Shown here piece after piece: positions 7,662 to 19,005 of a stretch of DNA of 20,426 nucleotides (the first letter of the stretch is position 1; every line of letters begins with the position of its first letter). This DNA is from Penium margaritaceum. Lineage: Eukaryota; Streptophyta; Zygnematophyceae; Desmidiales; Peniaceae. Made by a program: the position numbers and the translations under genes. The DNA is taken from the NCBI GenBank assembly GCA_023375785.1, contig SZWC01001175.1:290698-311123 (forward strand), given 5' to 3'. A model generated the notes under the pieces. It did no database searches. It was given only the letters and a program-made list of their open reading frames with translations, and was not told the DNA's origin.

Positions 7662-10144
7662 TCATGCACTACTCGGGTTGCGCACCACCACCACCGGCAC
7701 CTTCGCGTTGTGCACACAGTACGATGACACACTGCCCAACAGTTGCCTGCAGGACAAATACAAGGAAGAAAAGGACAATGTAAGGAGCAGGACAAAAGAC
7801 TTCCCAAATCAGTTGGAGGACACCAGGCCATAACCACAGAAACACATGTAACACATGCAGCAGTATTCAGATGACCGAGCCTCGCTGCGAGCAACACACG
7901 CGTGACTTGCAGGAAGCAGAGACACTCCCCTGGGCACAGAAGGGAGACATGGCCCTACAAGACATGCTGAACCCACAATCATTTGCCCTTGCTGCGATGA
8001 AGCAAAAAACCACTGTTGACTCCGAGGACACTGGGGAGGCACTACTGAAAAGGCAGAGGTCAGGAGTTAGACCCAGAGATAGGGTGTCCCATAAATGCAA
8101 GGCTTGGATGACAGGGCTAGTCACACTCTAGAACCAAGCCTTGGGTCAACGCACATAGCATTCTGTTCCATTTCCTCCCTGCGAAGCTGTTTCAGGCCAA
8201 CCAAATTGCAGTGAGTGAAAGAGCAGCTCCTCATCTCCATTGCATCAAGATCTGCTTAGTTCACAAACACTGCCCTCCGAACCGACTAAACTCGCCACAA
8301 TGGCGTTGGACTCCACTGGAAGGAGCCAAGCAAGAAAAAACAAACAAAAAGAAAATAAGCTCAAATCTTCCAAACAAAAGAAAAGTACAAGCTTTTCATG
8401 CGCTTTTCCAAGTGGTAGTCGGTGCGGTACGAAACTAATGCAGTGCAAAATTACTCTTCAGCAATAGCAGAGATCTACAATGGCAGAGAATCCTCCAACA
8501 GCAGCAGTCTCCTTACAATTTTTTAACTTACAGCTGGTCGAATACACAGCTCCTGGCGTCTCGCAGGCTTAGAGGAAAGAGAGCCACAGGTCAAAGGACT
8601 CATGTAACTTTTGTGTTTCAAGATGAGTCTTTGCAGGCTGACTTGCTGTCAGACTCGTGGACTACACGTCAGCACAACATCAGGAGAGGACATCCAGTGA
8701 ATAGACGACATACCTCGTGAGAGCGCCCAGTCCTCTGCTTCCGATGACAAGCATGTCGATACCGTGTGCACCCACGTACTCGCAGATTTTCTCCCGTGCG
8801 TCTCCTATCTCTGCAATAGTCTCCACCTTTGTGATCTGGCGGCAGAAAAGACAACCCCACATGAAGACAGAATCAGTGCCAAGCCTTCTGTCTACAGCTC
8901 GCTACAGTTTCACTTTCGGCCATGATGAGGGCAGGATAAGAAAGGTTCGTGCGCATAAATCAACGTATCCATGTTCGGAGCAACAAACATTTTATCTTCA
9001 GACGGGTGAAGGATCGTCAGAACGTGCCTATCCATTTCAGGACGGACATGGCCGGGCGAAACGTCACGATTCTCGTTCGAGTTCTTTGACATCTGAATCA
9101 CAAGCTCAAAATGGCTAGAGCTTCTAGGGCTAGCCTGCAGTGAGTGTTCGCAAACTATGGTTCAAACAGACAGCGACGTGACAAGCTTCGAGCGGGGACT
9201 CCACGCTCTCCACCATCGTCAACAGGGTAACCCCCACAAAACTCCCTCTTTTCGACTGTGCTTTCCCTTTTAAGAGAAATGGCAACGAACGCGCATCCAG
9301 CAAAGGTGATGAAGCAGAAGCCCGGCATCCTACGATCAAGTAGCAGTGAACAGCGCTTTCACTCCCGCTGCGCACTTCCCCGTACTTCCACTGCGCACGC
9401 TTACCTGATCTTCTTCCAAGATCTTTCGAGCCTTTTCCAGAATGTGGCGGCTGAACTGGCTGATGTGAGTGCGGATGGACTCGATGGCATCCTTGGAAAG
9501 CGGCTCTGCGACAGGAGAGGGGAAGGAAACGCAGGTGAAGGAAGGAAGAGCGAGCAAGGTTCTCATGTTTCGATGTGTCACACAGAACTTCTGGAAGAGA
9601 TGTTATGCAAGGGCAAGAGGCGCAAGAGGTCTGCGAGAACCGCATGCGGAGACGAGCGAGGGAGACGAGGGTGGGGGCACAGCTCCGGTTTTGAAGGCAG
9701 ATCGTCAACGAAAGGCCTGAGCTAGAAGCAGCAGGAATAGTTGTTGACTAGAGCTATGGTGAGGTGGAACGGAGACTTGTGATGAGGAACAAGGCCTTGC
9801 AATGTGATGAGGAACGGACAGTTATCGTGTAAAACATGTGGACGCCAACCACCATGTAACAAGCGGCATTGGAATTGCACTTTTTATTGTGTCTGGGCCC
9901 CAAAGTCATCGCTTTTGCATGGCGAAGGCGACGAAGGGGCTAGCGAATCCTTACCGTCATCCTTCATGGGCAGCAAACCCCCAGACAGGTCAGGCTGCGC
10001 CTGCACGGTGAGCAGCACAACAGTGTCTTCAGGCTGCACGATGAACGACGCGGCCCACTTGACGGCCGCCATGCTCGGCTCGGATGAATCGATTGCGATA
10101 GCTACGCGGCGAGCCTTCACGCGACGGGGGCTAGCGTCAGCCAT
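7662..10144 (-). CDS. Universal stress protein, UspA family, four exons
   Basis: Minus-strand exons are 10144-9955, 9505-9405, 8835-8714 and 7746-7662 (190, 101, 122 and 85 bases), totalling 498 bases or 165 residues plus TGA. All three introns are GT-AG (449, 569 and 967 bp) and the phases agree (1, 0, 2). Exon 1 holds the first beta strand and Asp (RRVAIAIDSSEPSMAAVKWA). Exon 2 is helical (FSRHILEKARKILEEDQ). Exon 3 has VETIAEIGDAREKICEY and DMLVIGSRGLGALTR. Exon 4 finishes with LLGSVSSYCVHNAKVPVVVV. The assembled G-2x-G-9x-G-S motif (GSRGLGALTR plus QLLGS) is the ATP-binding signature of the family, which predicts a nucleotide-binding, probably cytosolic, dimeric alpha/beta protein linked to stress. 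The ATG at 10144 is the first in its frame after an in-frame TAG at 10199-10201. No signal peptide is evident. Length and motifs match plant single-domain USPs, and no lesion is seen. Confidence 0.93.
7747..8713 (-). other. Intron 3 of the universal stress protein gene (967 bp)
   Basis: The donor is ACGAG|GTATGT and the acceptor GTCCTGCAG|GCAAC; the split codon restores the Arg between GALT and QLLGS. This is the longest intron of the gene. It contains an A-rich tract near 8334-8392 (pyrimidine-rich on the coding strand) and spurious short ORFs on both strands. Introns 1 (9506-9954) and 2 (8836-9404) are shorter and show nothing notable. Confidence 0.88.
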
Positions 10145-11959
10145 GATTCGAACTGGTGGGAATGAGTTGCAGAGCTTCAACAGGTGAGAACGCTTCAACT
10201 AGTTGGATGGTGGCCGACAGGTACTTCGTCAGTTGCCACTTAGAAGAGTTCGAGCACTCAGAATGGAGGGTGTGAGATAATCGTGTACCATTCAGTGTAG
10301 AGAGACAGGATGCTTTACGTTAAGGTTTGCACTGGTAGCTAGCTGCGCTGCACCAGCCTCAACGGACCTCGTGCGCGCTCCGTCGGATGTCGGGCTGCGA
10401 CTAGCCTCGGCTGTGACAAGCTTGCGAAGGTGCTGGAACAACCGCAGCCTACAGGCTCGGTTGAGGGTGGACGACTGCCTACCTACTACATTTCGTTTAA
10501 CGTTTCGTAAAGGTATGCTACACCGGCGACAGTCTACGCGGGCTACTTTCGGAGTAGATGTGAAAAAAGGCGGACGCCCATGAACAGGGCGCTTTGACAG
10601 CTTGGTTCAATCGACGGCCCTTGCGAAAACCGTTCTGAGCCGTCGTTGCGATTAAATACAAATATCGGCAATGTGTCGAAACGTGAATTTGGAAATCGTG
10701 TCCATTAGTGGCTTCACTGAAATGTAACGACAGTGATGTCCATTGCAATTTGCGTTGAGACCATATACTCGTGTTTGGCAATGGATACATAAAATTATCA
10801 ATGACTGCGAATTTCAGAGAATGCCACTCCACCGCACATCCACATCTGCATCGGTGATCCATACACTTTTATGCAACATTATGCCGAGACGATGACAGCT
10901 GGTGTTTTCGCCACTTGAAGCTTTGCACAACTCACGTACACACTTCACGAAAGTCCATCCCACAAAAGGAGATCCGCAGCATGAGCAAACAAACAAATGT
11001 TAGAGATTAACGACATTGAGCAGTTCGATTCCAGACAAGCCTTCCCAGAAGGACATTAGATTATCAGGAGGAAATTGCACGAAAAGCACGAAATTAAGAA
11101 CGCTGCAACAGACCCAAGCTTCTCGCCAGAAGCAAGTCCGCAGGACTGACCTTGCAACGCAACAGTCCATCGAGGGGGTTGCTGCGAACATCAGCGACGG
11201 CCGCCACCTTGGTTCCACAACGCAGTCCAGCAAGCTTGGAAGATCGTCCACCACCGCCTTTCCCGCGTGTGTGATTCCCATCCGATGGGTGACACAACGG
11301 GATAGGTGCTGTTTTACATCAAATCTAAAAAGCGAATGTTCACCAAATCATATTATAGTCCAGAAATCGGAGGTGCAAAAAATACTCTTTCAGTAAAGAC
11401 AAGAGCTATGCCAGGATCAGGAGAACAGACACAAGCGGTCTTGTTACGTTTTGTCATCAACGATGCCATGTCTTCTGGAACCGTCAGATGATCAAGCCCA
11501 GCATCAAATTCTACTCCAGCGAGCCACGCCAATCTTACCTCTATGTGCATGGCCCGCGAGCCCAATTCTACAGCACAGAAGCATATGCCAATGAATCCTC
11601 AATGAATCTGACAACATCTAAAACGTTTTACAATCAGTTACAATAGGGAAAAAAGGGAAGAAGAAAGAGCAGGGGTAGAAAGAGAACAAATCCTGAAATC
11701 CTTAAATCTAACTTGAAATAAAAAAGATACATTTTTCAAATGATAACTCTAAAAAAAAATACTAGTAATACAGTCAAAGTAAAAGTGAAAATTCTATTAA
11801 TTTTAAATTAATCACGTAAAAAGGATACAAAAAAATTGATATATAATACAGATAAAAATGAAAATATAGATGTGTATGTACATGTACATCCATACATATA
11901 AATTGATGTACATATGGATTTTGATCTAGATATACATCGTCATACACATACAGATATAG
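10145..11959. other. Upstream region of the stress protein gene; no gene recognised
   Basis: The part next to 10144 must contain the 5' untranslated region and promoter of the stress protein gene, but I could not identify a convincing TATA box or known cis element. Between 11094 and 11600 the minus strand has two coding-looking segments next to GT-type splice donors (see findings), not assignable to a family. From about 11640 the base composition shifts to strongly AT-rich, with degenerate ATACAT/TATATA-like simple sequence near 11840-11959. Confidence 0.5.
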
Positions 11960-12099
11960 TGTAACGGATTCGATGGAAACCTTGGCCAACTAGGCCAAAA
12001 CCGCGGTGCTTGAGGGTCTCCGAACCTCAAGCCATCCCATCCGCCCGCCCACAAGCCAGAGACCTCGTGCGAGCCACGTCGGACCAGCCGGGCGCGACA
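11960..12099 (-). repeat. TRIM 3' LTR (140 bp)
   Basis: On the minus strand it starts TGTCGCGCCC and ends CCGTTACA, the canonical TG...CA termini. It immediately follows the polypurine tract. It is a direct repeat of 12172-12311, with most differences clustered near the end closest to the TACA terminus. Confidence 0.8.
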
Positions 12100-12158
12100 C
12101 TCCCCCCCGATAGGAGTGAGCCGCCCTCGGCGTCCGCACATCGGACTCGAACCCCCGC

Positions 12159-12170
12159 GCTCTGATACCA
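12159..12170 (-). other. TRIM primer binding site (tRNA-iMet)
   Basis: The minus strand reads TGGTATCAGAGC, the exact 12-base plant initiator tRNA-Met primer site, one base inside the LTR. It is followed by GCGGGGGTTCGAGTCC, which contains a B-box-like GGTTCGAGTCC. Confidence 0.82.
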
Positions 12171-12171
12171 A

Positions 12172-12309
12172 TGTAACGGAACGTACAGAACCCTCGGCCA
12201 ACTAGGCCAAAACCGCGGTGCTTGAGGTTCTCCGACCCTCAAGCCATCCCATCCGCCCGCCCACAGGCCAAGGACCCCGTGCGAGCCACGTCGAACCGGC
12301 CGCTCGCTA

Positions 12310-12311
<2 letters not shown>
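12172..12311 (-). repeat. TRIM 5' LTR (140 bp)
   Basis: It has the same length as the other copy. On the minus strand its start reads TATA..., where the other copy has TGTC..., so the outer TG end seems mutated to TA within the adjacent TA repeat. Its inner end, CCGTTACA, is followed after one base by the primer binding site. Confidence 0.77.

Positions 12312-12359
<48 letters not shown>
12308..12359. repeat. (TA)n microsatellite with two C interruptions
   Basis: About 52 bases of alternating T and A, interrupted by two ACAT points, directly adjoin the outer end of the TRIM. It may represent the insertion target or later expansion. Confidence 0.95.
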
Positions 12360-14969
12360 ACTTTATCAATTTTAATGTAGATAAGAACAAAGATTCAAGT
12401 ATAATAAAATAACGTGATTATATGTACGTAGATCTCAAACTATTGCTAAAATAATGTACATACACAAATTAATAAATATATTTGTAGCCATAAATATTTA
12501 TGTACAGTTTTACATACAATAATCAATCAATGTATATCAAAAACACATAAATAGAAGATATAAAATGGTTATATATGGATGTAAATTTACCTAAACATAT
12601 TTATTTACACATGGATATAGATTCACATGTAAATCTTGAATTAAATATCTATGTAAATACACATATGGATAGCGATATCGGAAATTATGTATAAAATAAA
12701 CCAATATAGAAAAAAAATAAAAATATAGAGATTATATATAAATATCAATGACTTTGTATGTATACATTCAAATATGATCATACATATAAGTATATATATA
12801 ACTAGATGTATAAAAAAACATGTATATAAGTTCTTTTCCTTAATACATTTCAATAACATAGAGGGATATGCATGTGATAATTTAAAAAATGAATTTTAAA
12901 CTATAAATATGAATATAAAATAAAAACATTGGATTATAAATGTAATCATTAGTACCTGCTTTTTTTGTTTCGAATGTCTTCGGAATTATTTTTTTTGTAA
13001 CATTTTATAACTTCTGATTCATTTGTAAGCATTTTAAAACAAGGTTGGTTGACTGATAACAGACCTTTTATATTTTAAGATTAACGGTTCAACATTCATC
13101 AAATTTAGTTGATATACAATAATCAATAATATCAATTTTATATTAAAAGAATTATATTAAACTTATTTATGAAATATGGAATTGAATCTTCTGGAATTTT
13201 CACTTTGGATTTTTTATATATATTTTTAAAATTTTCATGTTTGGAAAACTATATATTGAGCTTTAACATTTGACATCAAAAACTCTCTATTTAGTATTTG
13301 GTGTTTTTTTCACTAATTTTCATACAAGTGGATAATCTATATGAATTCAATTTTCTATGATCGAAGTTGGTACTTATTTCCTCATTTTTATATTATAAAT
13401 TTTATGCTTAATGTTCGATGCTTTGGAATCAATATAACAAACTTCCATTTTCATCTTTGATGAGATAATTTATGTTATATATTTGATTTCCAGTTCTAAT
13501 CTAGTTTCCGTTTACATTTGCTTTAGACGATATCCTTTTGGCATTCGGGCAACACTTGTAGAGGCATAAATAAGCAGCTCACTATATTTTGCATCAATTC
13601 CTTAAAGGATAAATCGACTATTACTGAATACCTTACATCACAGATGATAGAAAATGATAAGGCATAGGTAGATTATGATGTTGCAAACCTAACATTGCTC
13701 TTGTCTTCACTCATATTCTTCCACATTCCTCAAGAATTTCAACGGATTTTACTAGGGGAAGATCATTCTAACCTCAGAGTTCTAATCATGGAAAAGAATG
13801 TAACAAAAAGAAACAAGGGTCATATTTTAATGAAATCTTTGAAGCTTTCTTGCTACACTTGACCTGCTAAATTGTAAAAAAATCAAAACCCATTTCAATC
13901 AACTCATGAAATGTGACCATGAATGAAATCGTCGATAACTGATCATAAAATTGCCATTTTCTTAAAACAATTGGCCAGATATCAAAACGGTTTTCTAACA
14001 GAATTGATCATCTTTGAACATCCTTGTTTCAGATTCATAAGAAGATAATATCCACTAAGGTGGTCACTTTCCAGTAGTTGATCATTTTTCCTCCTTCAAA
14101 CGCTGTATGTGCATCAATCAACAGCTTCAACAGAAAGTTATCTTTACGTGCATCTCTTCACACGAGATACATTATTTCATCATCAAAAGGATACTAAATA
14201 AATTTCTTAAATAACCAACCTCAATGCTACAAACAAACCTCACTTATATCACCACATTCATAGCTTCCTTGTCTCTATCAAGCCACACCTTAACCCATGG
14301 AGTTATTCTGAATTGAAATTCAGCTCCAAACTTACTAATTATGATTTATAACTACTCCACTCCATGTCAAGAGGGTTTATATTTTCCAACATAGAGAGGC
14401 CAAAACAAAAGGGCCATAGCATAGGCTCAAGCTTAACTTCTAGTAATATATAAAAGTTGATAAAGGGCACTATGTAATCATGTTAATAGTAATCGGTATA
14501 CATCTTTCAGCATGCATATTCTACCTTGTGTAGTCTTGGTACGTGGTATCAATATACCTCTAAATTACACCAAATTGTTTGCCACACAAAAACAGGACTA
14601 AAAATTGTAAGCATATTTTTCACCATTGAATCCTACAATTCTAGAAAAATCCTACTAGTTCAAAACATGGTGCACATTTGATTCCGCACACAACCATATG
14701 CCATAATAATGAAGGTTGAGATTTGAAAGCTCTTACATGCATGCCGTCAAAATTTTCCATTACGTATTATTCCTTGATCAAGAGACAAGGTAAACTTTAG
14801 CAGAATGTTGAGTCGTACCTACAATCACCTAATCAATGTCATTATAATCACATGAAGCTCCATTCTAAATAGACAAAAGTTTCTATGCATAAAATAAACA
14901 TTGCATTATAATAATAATAAGAACGAATGTTTCTTTACCCCTACTTCTTGTAAAGCAAGTATTACGACC
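12360..14969. other. AT-rich non-coding stretch
   Basis: The sequence is strongly AT-rich, with short TATA/ATACAT-like simple sequence up to about 12830. The only ORF of note (72 codons, 12641-12859 minus) is Ile/Phe/Tyr-rich and looks like AT-composition noise. From about 13500 to 14900 the plus strand is richer in C than G. I see no gene, RNA gene or intact transposon. Confidence 0.6.
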
Positions 14970-15160
14970 AATGCCTATCAACCCAAACCTTTGTGACTCT
15001 AAGAATAGGACATGCACTGTCCTCGTGGCCCTATTTCCAACCCTTCCAACCCGGCCCCTTACAAGAAAAGCCTTGTGTATGTGCTGCTTGCTGGGTAGGT
15101 GGGCAATGAGGGGGGGTGTGCCACCACCAGAGAAACTGCCGGCAAACAAATTTCAATGAG
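14970..15160. other. GC-richer island in the AT-rich block
   Basis: This stretch of about 190 bases is visibly richer in G and C than the kilobases on either side. It carries overlapping ORFs on both strands (62 codons plus, part of an 88-codon minus ORF) without a recognisable domain. It could be a fragment of an inserted repeat or an exon remnant; I cannot tell which. Confidence 0.45.
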
Positions 15161-18100
15161 CAAATTCATCATGTGAATCCTCCCCAACCCTTAATGATAT
15201 CATGCATGCAGGTCGTTCCCATGGCTGAGTTTTCCATAGTTAACCTAAAAAGGTAGAAGTTTTACCATGGTTACAACAGGGGAGGGTCATGGGGTTTATT
15301 CGTTAGAGGGATGGGCAAAAGGTGCTTCTTGTTGCACGACAGAGGCGAATGGAGATGTATCTTTTGAAGTTAGGTATGAGAGGGCCACGAGTTGCGGGAC
15401 ATAGAGTGATTGGCAATTCCACCATAAAAATGCATATGATTCAAAAACATTGCTTACAAAATGAAGGATTACTTTACATTCTCATCATCTGATTTAATTA
15501 TGTAACCTTCTAACATCTACTTTATATAAAATTCATTTCAATTTTTTAATGCACATTTATGGGAAAGAAATCTTGGATACCATTTGATGTAAGTGAAAGG
15601 ATCCTTTTCACTAAATAGAAGAATAAATGTTTATTTCATATGAAAAACCATTTATGAGAACTGGTAAAACACATTATTTACCAATCATGAAGATTCATGT
15701 TAATATTGTTATGCATCCAAACCCATTTGACAACCATGAGAGTCCATATCGTAAGGGCAATCACATGTGATAGCTTGTGTGTTAAGAACCTTATGCACAA
15801 ATACTACGCTCATCTCTTATGATGAATTATTTTCAATGATTATCATGCTATTACTCGTGAGAGGTTTCATTAGAGCATGTAGACGTTAAAGAATGTTTTT
15901 CATAAATTTTATGTAGTGTAGCAAGGCCAGTTCTATGGCTTCAAGACAAGCCTCATGGTGATATGAAAATGTGTAAAATACCTTCATGGTTACATTCTCT
16001 CAACTTGAATATTTGTACTACCATTTACCTTAAACTTTTATATTTTTGGTCTATCAAATAAGAATTGATGAGCATCATAATTGGGTTAAAGTCCGGTTTT
16101 TATGAATTTTGAATGAAACAAACATCATTGTAAATCTTTCAATAGTAAAATTTTGAAACATTTTTATGTTCCAGATGATGGTTATTCCTATCCAAAACTT
16201 TCACTTGTATATAGAAGAGAATAAGATAATTTAATGGACTTCCTTGTATGACCATTTTTATGATGGGATGTGTTTGTGATTTCATTAGCAATGATTTGTG
16301 CGCAAACTACCTTGTGACACAATACAACATTAATTAACTAATCTATCAGCAAACGTTTCCTTCTAATAAGATTCAGAACATAAAAATATATGGTTTGATG
16401 TAATTGCAATGTAAATAGAGAAACGTATCCCTCCACGACTGTTTATCAGTTGCACATTCCATTTTTTTCGCATGTAAGTGATGAATGGTGTCATTCTTAA
16501 ACCAACGTTAGCAAAGAAAGTAATTATATTGAAATTTCATAACTCAATGGTGTTCCCGTTTTCCTCATGTAAAAATACACATCTTACATCACATGGCAAT
16601 GAATCAAACTGGATAGTGGAAAAAAGCACAAAACAAACATAGATTTCAATTCTTCTTCATGAACTTTCTTTGAGATTGGTTTCCATGAAAGGGGTCATTA
16701 TTTTGTGAGTATTTATTGTTTTCAAAACCTATCTTCAATAATTGTTTATCTTAACATATAGTATTTTAATATTGGTCATGAATAACGGGAAACCTTGAAT
16801 CATGTGCTTTGGAAATTTTATAATTTTAGTGTGCTTAAATAGAAATTTAGGACAACTTCATTTCTTTTACCTTGTTAGATGTTTGATGATATCTAGCCAT
16901 GATTATCATGTTCAAGGATTACGATTCCTCTTCTTCAATGGTAACTATGATATTGAACATTCTCAAGGATGTGTAATCATTTTTGTCTATTTTTGTTCAT
17001 GAAGGCATACATAGCTTATCCTTGTACTTAAGTTTAATTTGGATGGGATGTTTTTCGGAGGCATTTTTTTAACTTTACTTTGTTAAAACCATAGAATGAA
17101 AGGAAAATAAAGATTTATACTAATGTTTTTGCATTCCAAAATATGAATCTCTTCCTAAGTTTAATCCCAATTTCTTGATTTAAAAGAGTAAAACAAATCA
17201 ATTTTTATTCACGATGTTCCTCATAAACTTGGTATTAACACAAATATCAATTGTAACAATTTTTTTATCTTTATCTTTTAGGATTCATGTAAAAAATGTA
17301 CATTTGACCTAAATTTGGATCATAACCTTTATCTAATCCTATGATAGTTAAACTCTGTCATGATGCAGTTCAAACTTTACATGTTTATGAATGAGTTGAA
17401 TGTTGAGAACATTTTTTAGCATAATAAAACCATTATTTGCTATTATTTGCGTTATTGGCTCTTATTTGGTTAAACGATGTCTTCATAGTTTCTTTAGGAT
17501 TCAACCTTCATGTATGGTTTGAAGCACATGAGCACACGGTTTTTGGAAACCACAATATCTCTAATATTTCCCATTGATTACGGCTTGTAATATATAATAT
17601 GATGGTTTGTGATGGTCATACATCATTATTGGATATTTGAACTAAAAATGGGGGTTTTATTCAATGAAAACATTTTTCCACGTAACAATGTACCATTTAT
17701 AATTCAATGTTATGTAGCTAAAGTTTCCGTGTGAATTTGTTTGTTAATACTACAATAAAATGATTATTGTGTTTGTAAATATATTAAAGAGAACTATAAA
17801 TCGATGTTCATGTTTTCTTTATTATTTCCGATGTTTCTCATTTGAAGTTTATTTTGTTGTGTTTTTTATGCATTGTTTCTTATTTTATTTTACATAATTG
17901 ATCCTTCTAACTCTTCAGCAATGCTCTAGATGTGGGTATAACTTTTTTGGGCGCTTAGTGGCACATGTGGCAATGTGCTTCTAGGTTTGCACAGATGGAT
18001 GAAATAAAAAGCCCATATTCATCCATGTTAAAATCATTTATGTTTTGAAGTGTTTATTATATAATTTTTTTTCTTACCATTCATATTCAAACTAATATTC

Positions 18101-19005
18101 ACACGATTGCCCATATTAGATATGCTATGTGATTTAACTGAGTATGAAATGAAAGGTGATGTTACATTTCATGGTTTTTATTATCATAATTAATTTTCTA
18201 TAATTTTGTTGTTTTCCACTTTGGAATCTTATTTCCTTATTTTTTCTAAAGGTATGGTATCTGAACATCATTTACATCTCACTCTCACATTCTTTTACAA
18301 TCAATGATAGATGCATGTGGACATATTTATGTTATTTATGCCATTCATTACATCACGTACTTTTTATATGAATTGCCTAAGATTTGGCTTGGTTCAAACA
18401 TGGATTGCTCAAAATATAGCATTTCTTATCTTGTGAGACATAATGCACCCTTAAAGTCCTTGTCCATGCATAAGAATATGCTTATAGTCTATTTTGTTGG
18501 GGAGGGTTGTTCGCTAAGAAAACATTGACGTGATATTGAAGCAAAGCGTAGTTTTTGTCTTACATGGGACATGTTTCATAAGTACTGTAAGAAGACATCC
18601 TCACTACGTAGTGGTTCTTTCTTGGCTTAGATGAATTCCTTCAATTTTCTTCTGTTTGTTACTTCACTGCTTTCAACACTCACCATGTTGAAATTATCTT
18701 AGCAATATCTTGTTATGCAATATATATTTTTTGCCACATTTTGATCTATGCTCCATCTGAATTATTAACACACACTCTTCTCTAATGTTTCAAAAGCATT
18801 AGGATTTTAGCAACTATTCCTTGGAATGAGAAGCATTCGTGAGGCCTCTTGCTTGCAAATTAAAAAAAATGTCTTGTTCGGAAAACATCAGTTTCCCACC
18901 CTTTGCATTTCGTCTGCCTTCCTGAACTGTCACAATGTTCAGTCTTCCAACTATGTCCATTTTTAGATTTAATGGTTGAGTTCTGCTTAGAACCTTCCTG
19001 GCCCC
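15161..19005. other. AT-rich non-coding stretch
   Basis: Nearly four kilobases contain no credible gene. The only ORFs (66 codons at 16802-17002 and 74 codons at 18304-18528, both plus) have no recognisable domain and an AT-driven residue mix. The plus strand is richer in T and, in most lines I checked, richer in G than C, opposite to the block left of 14.9 kb. Old degenerate transposon sequence or a very long intron are possible explanations. Confidence 0.55.

Larger units (their letters stand above)
11960..12311 (-). mobile_element. Miniature LTR retrotransposon (TRIM-like), 352 bp, non-coding
   Basis: Two 140-bp direct repeats (11960-12099 and 12172-12311) flank a 72-bp core. By eye about 120 of 140 positions match. 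Each repeat starts TGTAACGGA on the plus strand; the left copy ends GACA and the right copy ends TATA at the same alignment position. On the minus strand the right copy acts as 5' LTR. One base further in is TGGTATCAGAGC (12170-12159), the exact plant tRNA-iMet primer site, and just before the other LTR is a polypurine tract, CGGGGGGGAG (12110-12101). This arrangement (LTR, primer site, tiny core, polypurine tract, LTR, no coding) defines a TRIM. Flanks TATAG and TATAT could be a 5-bp target duplication with one mismatch. It lies in AT-rich simple sequence and depends on proteins from another element. Confidence 0.8.

Noticed and set aside
7093-7727. Overlapping ORFs on both strands downstream of the stress protein gene
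   Set aside because: No domain or splice support; they lie mostly in the expected 3' flank of the USP gene, and the part over exon 4 is in the wrong frame or strand.
7871-8131. 86-codon plus-strand ORF
   Set aside because: It lies entirely within intron 3 of the stress protein gene on the opposite strand and has no recognisable domain.
12130-12171. tRNA gene at the GGTTCGAGTCC motif
   Set aside because: No cloverleaf arms or anticodon stem can be drawn around it; the CCA-like end belongs to the retroelement primer site.
11960-12311. Cassandra-type TRIM with a 5S rRNA-like LTR
   Set aside because: Short similarities to 5S RNA (GTGCTTG, CTCGTG) were seen, but only in the orientation opposite to the element and too short to support 5S homology.
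12641-12859. 72-codon Ile/Phe-rich minus ORF as a membrane protein
   Set aside because: The residue composition is what AT-rich random sequence gives; no motif or context supports it.
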